Source: Apodospora peruviana
Lineage: Eukaryota > Ascomycota > Sordariomycetes > Sordariales > Lasiosphaeriaceae
Assembly (NCBI GenBank): GCA_033439685.1
Contig: JAUEDM010000003.1
Location: forward strand, 2,882,001-2,946,000
Length of the DNA: 64,000 nt
Direction: 5' to 3'
Below the pieces are notes generated by a model. It was not told where the DNA came from and ran no database searches. It was given only the letters and a program-made list of their open reading frames with translations. Numbering within the stretch: the stretch's first letter is position 1; each line of letters begins with the position of its first letter. The position numbers and the translations under genes are program-made. Shown one piece after another: positions 35,022 to 46,608 of the stretch.

Positions 35022-37180
35022 ATGTTCTCCAAACGGCGGAAAGCGGGTGCGACGTGCACCTCGACGGGCAAAGTCACCGCCCAACTGTTGTTGTCATTCC
35101 TCGCCCTCTCCGCATCACCATCTCCAGCATCCGCAACCTTCAACACCGGACCAAACTTGCAACAGGTCATTCCCATCGGGCCTTCACCAATAACTCCTCT
35201 AGTCCCCGAGGCCCCAGAACCCGCAGAGCACACCTTTGTAAGCATCAAACTGCTGCCTTGCCCCCGTACTCACAACAGAAGAGGAAAAGAAAGGCTAACG
35301 ATAAGGTTGCCACTCGACAGACGCTCCGACACATCTATCATCATGGCACATATAGACATCCGGGACTCCATCGAAAACAAGATATACCCCGATCCGATGC
35401 CGATGTATGGTTGGCAGCCGAGGATGACTTTGAGAAGGAGCGCATTCCGCCCCTAACGGCGCGGAGCAACCCGATGCAAATACAGCGACTAGTCGATCGC
35501 AGGCCGTCCATGGTAGATCCGATGATAGCCCAGGCACGACAGCGGGGATTTGTTGCTGTGAGCTCTCCGGATGCATGGACGCTGGACGATATCCCGGGAC
35601 CCAACGTTACCGACAAAGCCACCGTGCTGACGATGGCACTGATCGCTGCGAACGCCTATGTGGAGAAGCCGGGAGATGCAGACTGGGAAGAGGTTGGCCA
35701 TCCATTCAATAGGAGCACGGATTTTGGCTGGCAGAGCGATGGATTACGTGGTCATGTGTGGGCTGATGAGAACAACTCGACCATTGTTATCGGGCTGAAG
35801 GGGACTTCGCCAGCTGTTTTTGACGGTGATGGTACGACCACCAACGACAAAGTGAATGACAACCTCTTCTTCAGCTGTTGCTGTGCTCAACAAGGCCCCT
35901 GGACCTGGCATCAGGTTTGCGACTGTGCTACCGGAACGTATTCCTGCAACAACACTTGTGTTGTCCAGGCTCTACGTGAGGAGAATCGATACTACCAGGC
36001 GGGGCGGGAGCTCTACGCCAATGTTACTGAGCTCTACCCCACGTCGAATATTTGGCTAGTTGGACATTCCCTCGGTGGTGCCGTCAGCTCCATGCTTGGC
36101 CTCACGTACGGTGTTCCGGTTGTTACCTTCCAGGCGGTGCCAGAGGCCCTTCCAGCTGCACGGCTGGGGCTGCCTATTCCTCCGGGCTCCGACCCTGATG
36201 CCCCGCAAACCAGGGAACACACAGGGACGTTCCACTTTGGACATACTGCCGATCCCATTTACATCGGTACTTGCAACGGAGCAACAGCGTCGTGCTCGTT
36301 CGGAGGATATGCCTTGGAGTCGGCTTGTCATACGGGCCGCGAATGTGTATATGATACGGTAGGGGACAAGGGCTGGCGGGTTGGCATCGGCACACACAAG
36401 ATCAGATCGGTCATTCATGATGTGATCATGAAGTATGACACGGTTCCCGAGTGCAAGTTTACTCCAGAGTGCAGGGATTGTGGAAACTGGAAGATGTACG
36501 AAAGCAATGGAACGGAGAGCACGACCTCTTCTGTCACGTCTACATCAACATCCAAGACCCGCACTCGTACGGAGACGTGCAAGACACCGTAAGTCCTGCC
36601 ATAAACGCCGCATACTCTATGAATAGTAACTAACCAAGCGATAGAGGATGGTGGGGATGCTTGGACGAGACAACAACCACGACCGGCACTACCACAACCA
36701 CCTCAGAAGTCACAACAACCTCTACGACAACTTGTGAAACGCCGTAAGAATCCCTTTTCACTATTTCTGCTCTGTATTAACTTTGCTCGCAGTGGCTGGT
36801 TTGGATGCAAAGACAAAACCACCACAACGACTAGCACCATCAAGACGTCCGTCCCGGCCACAGCGACGTCAACATCGACGACGCCGACGAGTAGCACTAC
36901 ATGCTTAACACCAGGTCGATTCTGGGGATGCTACGATGACCCGGCAACTACCAACACAGGCGCGAGATTCACGACGACATTGACGTCAGCAAATCTTCCC
37001 TCTACTATCACGGAGCCTCCCAAAGTGCCACCGCCATCAACCTCGACGCCAGTTCCGCCGTCTTCGGCGATTCCCACGGAAACGGGGCCCCAGAACCACG
37101 GAAGGTGCTTGCAAAGGACTTGGTATTGGATGTGCCGACAATGGGATGGCGGGCGAGACTATGGGACAGACGACATGTAA
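35022..37180 (+). CDS. atg15: Autophagic body lipase Atg15
   Basis: Four exons (35022-35237, 35321-36588, 36645-36743, 36793-37180) give 656 residues. Atg15 is a type II membrane phospholipase that reaches the vacuole through multivesicular bodies and breaks down autophagic bodies. A signal-anchor lies near residues 18-38. The lipase core has the nucleophile Ser322 in GHSLGGAVSS, with FHFGHTADPIY and KIRSVIHDVI downstream, and Cys-rich LFFSCCCAQ and NNTCVVQAL. I place the first acceptor at 35320 because it restores HTFTLRHIYHHGTY as in the family; an earlier AG would add five residues. The tail after residue ~470 is Thr/Ser-rich and carries three C-x-TPG-(W/R)-(W/F)-x-GC modules (CKTPGWWGC, CETPGWFGC, CLTPGRFWGC). 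The two intron positions fall inside the first and second modules. Confidence 0.95.
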
Positions 37181-37968
37181 CAACTGGAGTGCCCGATTCT
37201 ACGTTTTTTTGGTTTAGCTTTTATGCCTCGGGATGTCGGGTGCGTTCTCTGGTTCACGGCGTACAGGGGGGATGGGATGGAATCCTGTCACTTGAGCTGA
37301 TACAGACAGCAAGCACATACAACAGGGTACTTGGGATAGGAACGGTTGGCTTTGCGTTGATTTTGGCTTCGCATATATTTTAACACCATACGACATATAC
37401 GCAGGGAGTTACGAGGGTGTTTCTTTTTGTTTTGCATGAAGTGTAGATTGTTCGTTCTTTTCTTTCTTGGAGGGTAGGTTTCTGGTATCAGGGTTTGTCT
37501 GATGAGATTGGATTTTGGGACTCAGGGCAGTCGCAGCGTTTGGTAGTGCGGGCAGTCGCTCAAGCCATTGAAATTAGAAATATTTAAAAATGAAGATATT
37601 TATATCGATATTGCGTGAGAACAAGGTCTTCCGGACGGAATGGCTCGCTCGTGCATAGTGTGTAGAGCTTTGAACTCGGACTTCCCTGGAGAAATTGGTA
37701 AGCTGTCTGACTGACCGGGGTTGGTGGTCATGATTATATCCAATGTTTAAGGCTGAGCTGGGCAATGTAAGATGACGACAGAGAGGCGGAGATGAGAGAG
37801 CTGAACGTCGATCTGGTGGTCTGTACATTAAGGGAGGGACCCCTTCTTGTCATCTTCAACGACTACCAGTACACCGGGAAGAACATGGAACTTTCCAGCA
37901 CGTATTCAATAGATGATAGGATCTGACTGGTTAACAAGTGGCGGCGGCGACGACAACGACAAGTAACA

Positions 37969-37991
37969 CCTCAGGTACCTACCTGAGGTAC
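37969..37991. repeat. Inverted repeat CTCAGGTA-CC-TACCTGAG
   Basis: Perfect 8-bp arms (CTCAGGTA and TACCTGAG) surround a 2-bp spacer. It is related to the TACCT/AGGTA motif set. Confidence 0.85.
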
Positions 37992-38404
37992 AGGAATGAT
38001 CAAATAAGCGTACAGACAATAGAACAAGGCACCCAATCGACCCGACTCGAATCCATATGCAGAGTGACTTGTGAAGTGCAGCAGTCACTGTCCTTTGGAC
38101 TTTAGAGGGGCTTGGGAGTTGCCCGGCTCGGTTCGGCTCCACACACAGCATGCTGCTCAGCCAGCCCGAAGCCGCTTTCCAAGACTTCGGGCGACGACAA
38201 CGGGGCGACGACCACCAACTACCATTTTCTTCGTATTCGATAGTTGTGGTTATTTTTTCTCTCTGGTGCCTACACCGCTCTTCACTGATGTCCTTAGCTT
38301 TAATTATTATGACATGAATGATCTTTGACAGTTTTAATTCGCGATATTCTCTTTTCGACCACTTCGGTAATGCACTCGTGTGTCGTGTGCTGGCAGCAGC
38401 GATA

Positions 38405-38426
38405 GCTACCTTACCTTAGGTACCCC
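38405..38426. repeat. TACCTTACCTTAGGTACC motif
   Basis: A copy of the dispersed motif about 80-100 bp before the RING-protein start codon, probably within its promoter or leader. Confidence 0.65.
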
Positions 38427-38501
38427 GCGGCATCACCACCAACAAGCGAGGAGGAGGTTCTGGTTAGGCACACGACTACGCAGAACAGCAAGGAGAGCAG
38501 C

Positions 38502-41500
38502 ATGGATCCGGTGCCGCCGAGTAGCAGACAGGGACCAGCAGGAGGAGGATCAGGGGCGGCAGTCAACCTCGAGACAGAGTTAACTTGCTCTGTAAGCTAC
38601 ACACTCTGTAAACAGAAATCAAGAGTTGCTAACCAACACCTACTTGCCATACATAGATCTGCGCCGACCTGCTTTACCAACCCCTCACCCTCCTCGACTG
38701 CCTGCACACCTTCTGCGGCGCCTGCGTCAAGGAATGGTTCAGCTGGCAGGCGATACGAGCCGAGAATGCGCCGGCACCGCCCGCGCCGGACGTGGCCGTT
38801 TTCACCTGTCCGTCGTGCCGCGAGCCGGTGCGGGACACCAAGCACGATGCGCGCGTGACTACTCTCCTGGACATGTTCCTCGCCCTGAATCCGGACAAGG
38901 GCAAGTCGGCCGCCGAGAGAGAGGAGATGGACGACAAGTACAAGAAGGGAGAGAAAGTGCTGCCGAGGCTCAGTTTTATGGATAGGACTCCCGAGCAGAG
39001 GCGCATGGACGACGAGGAGCGCAGGTTGTTGGCGCAGGTTCAGCAGATGAGCTTGAGGGAGGCGGTCGCCGAGGCGGCCGCTGCGGACTCGTCGTCGCAT
39101 TCGCGGTCCGCGGGGGGGAGGAGACGGCGAGACAGGTCTAGTCGGGATGCGAGCAGGGAGCCTACTGGTGGAAGTGGTGATGGGAGAGAGATGGAAAGTA
39201 GTCGGAGGCGGGCGCACAGCGCGACGCTGCAGACGGAGAGTGCGGCGGACGAAAGGCGGCGACGGCGTCGGAGCGAGTCGAGGCAACGGTCCGGGGACGA
39301 GTTGTCGTCGGGGGAACAACGGAGGCAGCAACGACGTGTAGAACACCAGTCCTCGCTCAGGTCGCTGATTAATACGGATGGCCTCGATGCGCGGGATCTC
39401 GAACGCGAGATTGAGGACTTTGCGCGCCAGATCCAGGAGGAAGGTCTGCTCGACGGGTTGGATCTGGATAATATCGATCTGACTAATAATGACGAGCTAA
39501 GTCGCAAAATCACCGAGGCTTACAGGAGACGACACCGTGAGAGGGCGCGGCAGGATCATCACGGCGGAAGAAGGAGCAACGCGAGTTCGCTTTCCTATAG
39601 GTCTGACCTCTCGGCGACGACGAGACCACGGTCAAGGACCAGGGATAATAATACGTCTCGGCCTACCAGCAGGCATAGTGCACATTCGAGGGCGCCGAGC
39701 GCAAGTAGCAACGAGGAGCGTGGACGGTACCCACCTTCATCTTCGGCCCTGTTGGAAGTCCAGGAGCCGTCGAGGAGACGAAGGACACCCAGCGCCGGGC
39801 GGAGCGCAACAGTGCCTATCGGACCAACCCAGGTCCCCGATATCAGAGCCGGGGTTCGGTCCCAGACGGACTTGAGCGCGAGGGCGAATGCTGGCGCCGA
39901 GCAACATCCTACCAGACCGGGTGTGTCGACCGTTGGCGGTGGCGGCAGGAGCTCCAGCTCCCCCACGGCGGTCACTTCTACCGGGCGGATCACGGAATCG
40001 CCCGACCTGAGAGGTCTACCTTTCAGCGCCCGAGCCGCTTCAGGGTTGGGAATATCCAACCCACCGCAGCATCAAGCACAAGCAGTCGAGCAGCCAGCAT
40101 CATCTGCTGACCCGCCAGCTGGGACAACACGAAAGAGACCCGGCCGGCCGCTAGAACTTGCCCTCGAAGCAGCGGTATCCGCCAACTTTTCACCGACTTC
40201 GGGCCCATTAAGCCCCGGACTCGCCTCGCCGCCGCTGTCCTCGCCCAAGAGATCCCGCCTACCGCTCTACAGGGAACCTTTCATCACCTGCAACGGCTGC
40301 GGCAGGGAGCACATTGAGTACGAGCTGCACTACAACTGCGCCGTCTGCCGCAACGGCGACTGGAACATCTGCCTCGACTGCTGGCGCAGGCGCAAGGGCT
40401 GCCTGTACTGGTTCGGGTTTGGCCATTCGGCATGGGAGCGCTGGGAGCTGCTTCGCGCCCAAGCCCAAGACAAAACCATCGCGCCGCCGCACATGCTCAG
40501 GGCGAGCCGGTATCTTCCGCCGAAACAGATTCCCGGCGGCGCCGAGGGACGGCGGACGCTCACGACCGAGGACCCGTCGGACCGGCTGCAGAGCGGTACG
40601 TTCTGCTGCCGATGCGCTGCCTGGACGAATCATTGTTATTGGCGGTGCGAGGTGTGCAACGAAGGCGACTGGGGTTTTTGCAATGATTGCGTGAACAAAG
40701 GGTGGATTTGCACGCACCCGCTGTTACCGTTGAGTTATCAGCCGATCCTGACAACGCCTACCACGCCGACTAGTATACGCGGAGGAGAAACAACGTCGCC
40801 GCCGTCATCCCCCCGGTCACCAGGAGCAGCAGGTAATAGTAGTCGTTCGCCAGCGCGGTCGCCGGTACGACCCCCGCCACCGGAAGCGACCATCCTCACC
40901 CGTCCCAACTCGGTGGCGATGGGCGATTTCCGCCCCTTGACGTTCGCTCCGCCGTGCGAGATGTGTAGGAAGGCCATCCCGCCGCGCGAGTCGAGGTACC
41001 ACTGTAACCTGTGCCCGTCGTCGTCGTCCTCCGCTTCTGAAGCAGCAGAGGCTGTTGCCCCCCGTCCCGGGGAATATAACCTCTGCGAGGGATGCTATGC
41101 GTCCCTGGTGGCGAGCGGGGTCGTGTCCGCGGAAAACGGGCCGGGCGGGTGGCGGCGGTGTCCGTCGTCGGGCGACCACCGGATGGTCGTGGTGAAATTT
41201 GTGGTGGACCCCCGGAACCTTGCCGAGCGGAGGGTCATCGAGAAGGAGCGGCTTGGCGGGAGGAGGCTCGAATTTGAGCCGTTTGATGTTCCTGGGCTGC
41301 AGGTCTGTCGGTGGTGGAACTACACTCGTGGCGAGGATGGTAAACCCAAAAAGGAGAGGCAGGAGATGTTGATCACGCTGAATGTGGGAGAGAGCGTCAA
41401 GGCGATTGCTGGCGGGGCGGAGCAGGCGGACCGGTGGACGGATGCTTGGCCGATGCCGATGGGTGGAGGGTCCGGGCCGAGCGCCACGGCCAGGTGGAGC

Positions 41501-41686
41501 TGGTATCCTGCTGCTGGGGTCGAGGACGAGCTGATGTTTCCCAAGGGAGCGGAGATTGTTGAGATTCAGTGGGTGAATGAGGAGTGGTTTCATGGATTTT
41601 ATATGGGTGCGAGAGGACTGTTTCCGGCGCCGTATGTGAGGGTTTCCGGGAGGGATGTGGGGATGGTTGATGCCGATGAGGCATGA
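38502..41686 (+). CDS. RING / zinc-module / SH3-like protein, probable E3 ubiquitin ligase
   Basis: Two exons (38502-38591, 38657-41686) give 1039 residues. The 65-nt intron falls inside the first Cys pair of the RING: TCS / ICADLL. The C3HC4 RING spans about 29-90 (TLLDCLHTFCGACVKEW, TCPSCREPV). Residues ~110-560 are Arg/Ser-rich and disordered. Three Cys modules follow, near 574 (CNGCGREHIEYELHYNC with CAVCRNGDWNICLDC), 679 (FCCRCAAWTNHCYW with CEVCNEGDWGFCNDC) and 798 (CEMCRKAIPPRESRYHC with LCEGC), reminiscent of ZZ zinc fingers. The C-terminus (about 980-1030) has SH3 hallmarks: DELMFPKGAEI, NEEWFHGFYMG and RGLFPAPYV. Substrates and pathway are unknown. I recall similar large proteins only in filamentous ascomycetes. 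RING identity is firm; ZZ and SH3 labels are pattern-based. Confidence 0.85.
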
Positions 41687-42010
41687 GTTCACGTATATCG
41701 GGAGGTTCATGATTTATTTGGTCTATGATGATGAATGATGAACAGAAAAGGGGGGCTATTTGGTTGTCGTGCTTTTTTTTTTTGGTTTCAGCAAGTTTTT
41801 GTTTTATCCTATTATACCATGGTTGAATTTGGAACAGCGAGCGAGACGTGTCACTTATCCCCTTTACGCACCTCCTACATGGGTATTATTTTCAATGATG
41901 ATGCCAAACCCAACACCCATAGAACAGATATTTGCAAGCGTTTTGTCGCAATTCAACATATTTCTTTTTCTTTGTTACACAATCAGAATCTTACCTCACA
42001 CATTACACCT
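41687..42010. other. Short convergent 3' spacer
   Basis: 324 bp between the RING-protein and enoyl-CoA hydratase genes. It holds T-rich 3' UTR DNA only. Confidence 0.65.
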
Positions 42011-43001
42011 TCACTCATCGCTCCACTCGGCCTTCTTCTTCTCCGCAAACGCCTTCATACCAATCTTCTGGTCCCGGCTGCCAAAGAGACTATGAAACAC
42101 CCTGCGCTCGTACTCGACGCCGTCCCGCAACGGCAAGTCCTGGCTCTTGTTGACCACCTCCTTGGCCGCCATCACCGCCACTTTCGAATAGCCGGCGATC
42201 GTCTCGGCCGTCTTGAGCGCCGCCTCCATCAGTGCCTCGTAGGTCGGAAACGATCTGGCGGCAACGCCCCACCGCTCGGCCTCATCGCCGCTAAACGACC
42301 TGCCGGTGAGGATGAGCTCCATCGCCTTGGCCTTGCCGACCGCCCGAGTCAGGCGCTGGCTGCCGCCGGCGCCCGGGATAGTACCGAGCTTGATCTCGGG
42401 CTGGCCAAAGTTCGCGCTCGCGGTGCAGTAGATGATGTCCGTCATCAGGGCGAGCTCGCAGCCGCCGCCGAGGGCATGGCCCGAAACGGCTGCGATGATG
42501 GGTTTCTTGACCGACGTCGTCAGGGTCGACCAGCTCTCGATGAAGGAAGAGGTGTAAGCCTTGCTAAAGGTCAGGGGCGCCATCTCTTTGATGTCGGCTC
42601 CTGCGGCAAAGGCCTTTTCGGAGCCGGTCAGGACGATGGCTCGCACGGTTGGCGAGGATTGGAACTCGGCCAGCGCGCGGTTGAGCTCGTTGATGAGCGG
42701 GGTGCAGAGGGCGTTGAGGGCTTTGGGCCGGTTGAGTGTCACTTTTTTACTTAATTGTGAGTATATTATGTACGTGATGTATGCAAAAGGGTTCAGTCAG
42801 GTTTTAAAACATACCCTGTCCCACACCCGGTCTGGGTTCAGATACCTGTATGTATTCATAGTTGCTTCCGGGTGCCGTAGCCGAGAGGTTGCGGACGCCG
42901 CCGGAGACGACTCGGGGCAGTGAGACGGGCTGTAAGCGGGACCTGGCTACAGGCCGCCTCGTGAGGCTTCTTGTAAAGGCATCAAGCGCGGCTCTCTGCA
43001 T
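42011..43001 (-). CDS. Mitochondrial enoyl-CoA hydratase (crotonase, ECHS1 type)
   Basis: Two exons (43001-42815, 42741-42011) with a 73-nt intron give 305 residues. It hydrates trans-2-enoyl-CoA in beta-oxidation and branched-chain amino-acid breakdown. The N-terminus (MQRAALDAFTRSLTRRPVARSR) is Arg-rich and free of acidic residues apart from Asp7, a likely mitochondrial presequence. Crotonase signatures: VTLNRPKALNAL, the CoA-binding/oxyanion segment AFAAGADIKEM, GHALGGGCELALMTD with one catalytic Glu, and FGQPEIKLGTIPGAGGSQRL with the second. The ending GMKAFAEKKKAEW is typical of ECHS1. The exon junction restores GVGQVTLNRP in phase. The gene is divergent from rer1 with a 552-bp promoter; no functional link is evident. 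Confidence 0.95.
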
Positions 43002-43553
43002 GACTGCGTTTATGGTTGATATCAGATCACACTAAAGTAGAATAAAAAGAACTGAAACAAACCAGCTCTGAACTCAACGTTGAAGTGAAAGAGAAACGTC
43101 GGTAAGCTGCCACAGGGATCCAGCAGGTTATCCTCGGCTCAAATGACCCCCATGCCAATTGGAATGGGATGAATGGAAAAAACGTCAGAGGCCTACGGAT
43201 ACGGTACCGTACGGATAAGGTACGCAGCGCGACCAGATGGCTAAGCCACACTTGTGGCTCCACTGCTAAGAAGGAACGAAATTTCGACAGGGCTGCCCGG
43301 CAAACCTTGGAAGAAGAAACGCCACACCCGAAATTTACCCCTAAATCTGTGCAGCGGGCAGCGGGCAGCGTGTGGCTAATTAACGCCAGATCTCTCAAGA
43401 CGCGCAAACAACTTGCCCCTAGCCTCGATAAATTTCCTTCTCAAGAGCCTCGCAACACTGTCGTATAATCACCTAAATCCCCACGTGCCGACGAACACAT
43501 ATCAACCGCCCATTCCATCCAGCAGACGCGCAGACGGCCAAAGCTGTCCCGCG
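43002..43553. promoter_or_regulatory. Divergent promoter, enoyl-CoA hydratase / rer1
   Basis: 552 bp between two start codons. A perfect 12-bp palindrome TACGGTACCGTA lies at 43200-43211, with TACGGATA on both sides. Its role is unknown. Confidence 0.5.
43200..43211. repeat. 12-bp perfect palindrome TACGGTACCGTA
   Basis: Self-complementary over its full length and embedded in a divergent promoter. It could be a dimer-type protein-binding site or chance. Confidence 0.8.
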
Positions 43554-44334
43554 ATGGACTCCACCGAAGAGCCGACGACGCCATTTGGCACCTTTACCGC
43601 GGAGACCAACAAGCTGCAAAGGGTGCGTTGCGCATCTGTTCACCCGAGAAGAAATACTGTCGCGGAGCCAGACTGACCCTCTTCGATGATATCTATAGAG
43701 ATACCAAGCCCTCCTAGATCAATCGACGCCCCATGTGCTGTACCGGTGGGTCGGCACCGCCGCCCTCCTGCTCGTCTTCTTCCTTCGTGTCTTTGTTGCG
43801 CAAGGCTGGTACATCGGTTAGTCTCTAATCTTTCTGGAGAATACCCTATTAGAGACCAAGCTAACTTGGAGATGAAGTCGCCTACGCTCTCGGTATCTAC
43901 CTGCTCAACCTCTTCCTCGCCTTCCTCCAGCCCAAGTTCGACCCGTCCAACGATGCGCTCGACACCGAGATGGAGGACGGTTCCGTCGGCACCCTCCCGA
44001 CCCGGCAGGACGAAGAGTTCCGGCCATTTATTCGACGCCTCCCCGAGTTCAAGTTCTGGCACGCGGCCACTCGCGCCATCTCGATCGCCTTTGTGTGCTG
44101 CTGGTTCGAGGTGTTCAACGTCCCCGTCTTCTGGCCCGTTCTGCTGATGTACTGGCTTATGCTGTTCATCCTCACGAGTATGTTATAGCCCCCGCTCTCT
44201 CTTTTTTTAAAAGCAAAAGACCAAAAAATCTGACTGGTGTTATTACAGTGAGGAAGCAAATTCAGCACATGATCAAGTACCGCTATGTGCCCTTCACCTT
44301 TGGCAAGGCGCGATACAACAAGAACAGTTCATAG
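43554..44334 (+). CDS. rer1: Rer1, Golgi-to-ER retrieval receptor
   Basis: Four exons (43554-43622, 43699-43816, 43878-44177, 44249-44334) give 190 residues, the normal Rer1 length. It recognises transmembrane-domain signals of escaped ER membrane proteins in the early Golgi and returns them in COPI vesicles. Four hydrophobic segments are visible: VGTAALLLVFFLRVFVAQ, the neighbouring VAYALGIYLLNLFLAFL, ISIAFVCCWFEVFNVPVF and VLLMYWLMLFILT. Conserved blocks include LLDQSTPHVLYRW, GWYIVAYALGIYLLNLF, FRPFIRRLPEFKFW and the cytosolic MRKQIQHMIKYRYVPF. Introns are 76, 61 and 71 nt; the last splits the Met codon before RKQIQ. The C-terminus ends GKARYNKNSS. Confidence 0.96.
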
Positions 44335-45142
44335 ATCAAATTGTCTGCAAAACGTGTTTGGACTTGAACAGCAGCAAATGAATCCTATTCTTGGAGATGG
44401 GATGGATAGCGGAGTAGAGGGCGGGGCGAGTGTCGTGCTTTTTGCTAAGCACGGCTGCAGCGGAGCTCGCTTCTCTTGAACATGTATTATGACGAAGCAC
44501 TTGTGGACGCTCATGACAAACTCCTGTATTGTGTTATATATGCACTTCTAATGTTTTTCTCTGCTCGCGGCCGCGGCGCTGGGACCCGGGGCTCATGGCC
44601 TAATCTTTGCCTTCTCAATGTAAGGGAACGGGCTGTGATGGATGGGATGGGATGGGATAGGGTGGGCAGGGACAATACAGGATATCATCACTAGAGCAAA
44701 AATTTGGTCGACAAGATTGGCGTGTGTTTTATTTTTTTTGTATCCAGTTCCGATGCATGTTTTTTTGCAGTTGACATCAAAATCACAGTTTACTAGGTAA
44801 CAATTCCGGAGGCAAAGGATCCCGAGGCAAATTGGGCGGCTTTGATAGATGGAGTTTTAGAAACGGGATGAAAGAATTATATTACTGGTAAAGACAAGAA
44901 ACACCAGAAGCCTTTTAAGGTCTGAACTGAAGCGCGGCCGGCAGTGTTGTTGGGTCCACTTTTATTTTCCCTTTGAACAACCGCAGCTGTTCTGGGTTCG
45001 TTCTCAGCTCGCATGAGCCAAATCGCGCTCCTCCAACCTTACAACTTCCCACACCATTTCGCACTTTTGACAAACACCGCCCTCCGACGAGCCTGTTTAG
45101 AGTCGCTTCCCTTTGCTGAGCAGAACATCAAGATCGCCAAAA
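44335..45142. other. Spacer between rer1 and paf1
   Basis: 808 bp in tandem orientation with a T-rich stretch near 44730-44770. It holds the 3' flank of rer1 and the paf1 promoter. No gene is seen. Confidence 0.6.
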
Positions 45143-46608
45143 ATGTCTTCCTCGCAATCGCGAAGCGGCGGCGAGCGAATGATACACCAGGATTACATCG
45201 CCAGAATTCGGTATTCAAATACGCTGCCTCCTCCCCCCAACCCGCCCAAGTTACTCAATATCCCAAACACGGGCCTCGAGAGCGGACAGTATACTGCACC
45301 TGGCTTTGCTTCGCGTCTCGCGCGCGAGCAGCCCTTAAATATCGAAGCCGATGCCGAGTTGGGAATGCCCCTGGACCTGGTGGGTATGCCAGGCGTGTTC
45401 GACGGCGATGAGAGCTGTAAGTCCCCATCCTTGCCCGTCCTGCCATTTTCGGCATTCGAGCCATAAAGCAGATCGACCTAGACTGGGGAGTTGACGTCTA
45501 TGCAGCGATCCAGGCTCCCGCCGAAGCACCTCGCATTCATCCCCGCGATCGGCATCTCCTCAGGCCACTGGCCACGCTCGGAAAGCCGAAAATCAGCGGC
45601 ACATCGGTCTCCTTCCTAAGACGAACTGAGTATATCTCTTCCCAAACAAGACCTAGACCAACTAGCAATGTTTTCCTCACCAAGTCAACCCCGAAGAATA
45701 ATCCCCATAAGCGACCAGAGAAACGCAAGGCGTCGCCGGAGCCTGACAAGGGAACACCCGCTTGGATTCGGCGCAGGATCGAAAAGAGCTTTGAGGTCGC
45801 CGCGACAAATCTCGCAGACCGCAGCCGCGTCAAGCACCCGTCAAAACGCAACGTCAAGGTCGTCGATGCTTTCCCTTTTTTGCCTGACCTGGAGGCTTTC
45901 CCTGATTCAGGTGCCTATGTCACAGTCAAGTTCAGTACCAACCCCGTGGATTCTAGCAACACCTACGACACCAGACTTCTCTCTGGCATATTCAAGCCCA
46001 TCGAGCGCACCGCGGCAGAGGACGCAGTATACAATGCAGCGCTCGCGGCACACGAGCGTGACCCCGAGCGCAACCCGCCGCCCTCCAACATGATGAACTA
46101 TAATTTCTATCTCCCACCCGACATGGAGACGGGCAACAGATTCCGCGCCAAGTTTGACGTGGACAATCCGGACCGCGATATTCCAGAGCTGTATAACAGC
46201 ACGAGCGATAATGGTGGCTGCTTCAAGTTTACCCGCGTGCGAGCGTACGAGACGGCCCAGGAGAAGGAGATGGATCATGATAACAAGTACGATGAGGAAG
46301 TAATCCTTGCGTTCCGTGACGACGAGACTGCCGAGCGCGGTCAAGATGACGACAGCGCCCAGAAAGCCGTCTATTACTACCCCGTCATGCAGCGCAGCAC
46401 GATCCGCAGCCAGCGAACCAAGAACATTGCGCGCAATATCGGCATCATGGATGGTGAGGAGAGACATGTCGACGAGTTGCATGTGTCTGTGGACGACCCC
46501 CAGGATGAGCTCAAGGTGGAACTGCGAAAGTTCAAGGAGCAACCTGTCGGGTTCATTCTCGATGAAACGGAGCAGGACGCTGAGGGTGATGATGATGATG
46601 ATCCGTAG
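45143..46608 (+). CDS. paf1: Paf1, RNA polymerase II-associated factor 1
   Basis: Two exons (45143-45416, 45506-46608) with an 89-nt intron give 458 residues. Paf1 is a scaffold of the PAF1 complex, which travels with elongating Pol II and supports H2B ubiquitination and H3K4/K36 methylation. The N-terminus shows the family pattern HQDYIARIRYSNTLPPPPNP and PKLLNIPNTGL, followed by YTAPGFASRLAREQPLNIEAD and a DLVGMPGVF block. The middle has the RRTEYIS motif, and FDVDNPDRDIPELYNS-like and YYPVMQRSTIRSQR blocks follow. This model ends in an acidic run GDDDDDP. A second, acidic reading frame lies just downstream and may be a third exon, giving 490 residues and an end at 46787 (see findings). Confidence 0.93.

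Larger units (their letters stand above)
37181..38501. other. Spacer between atg15 and the RING-protein gene
   Basis: 1.3 kb in tandem orientation: atg15 3' UTR and RING-gene promoter. Motif copies at 37969-37991 and 38405-38426 flank a pyrimidine-rich stretch. No gene is seen. Confidence 0.6.

Noticed and set aside
40817..41710. 297-codon open frame opposite the RING protein
   Set aside because: A Pro/Arg/His-rich complement frame with no recognisable motif.
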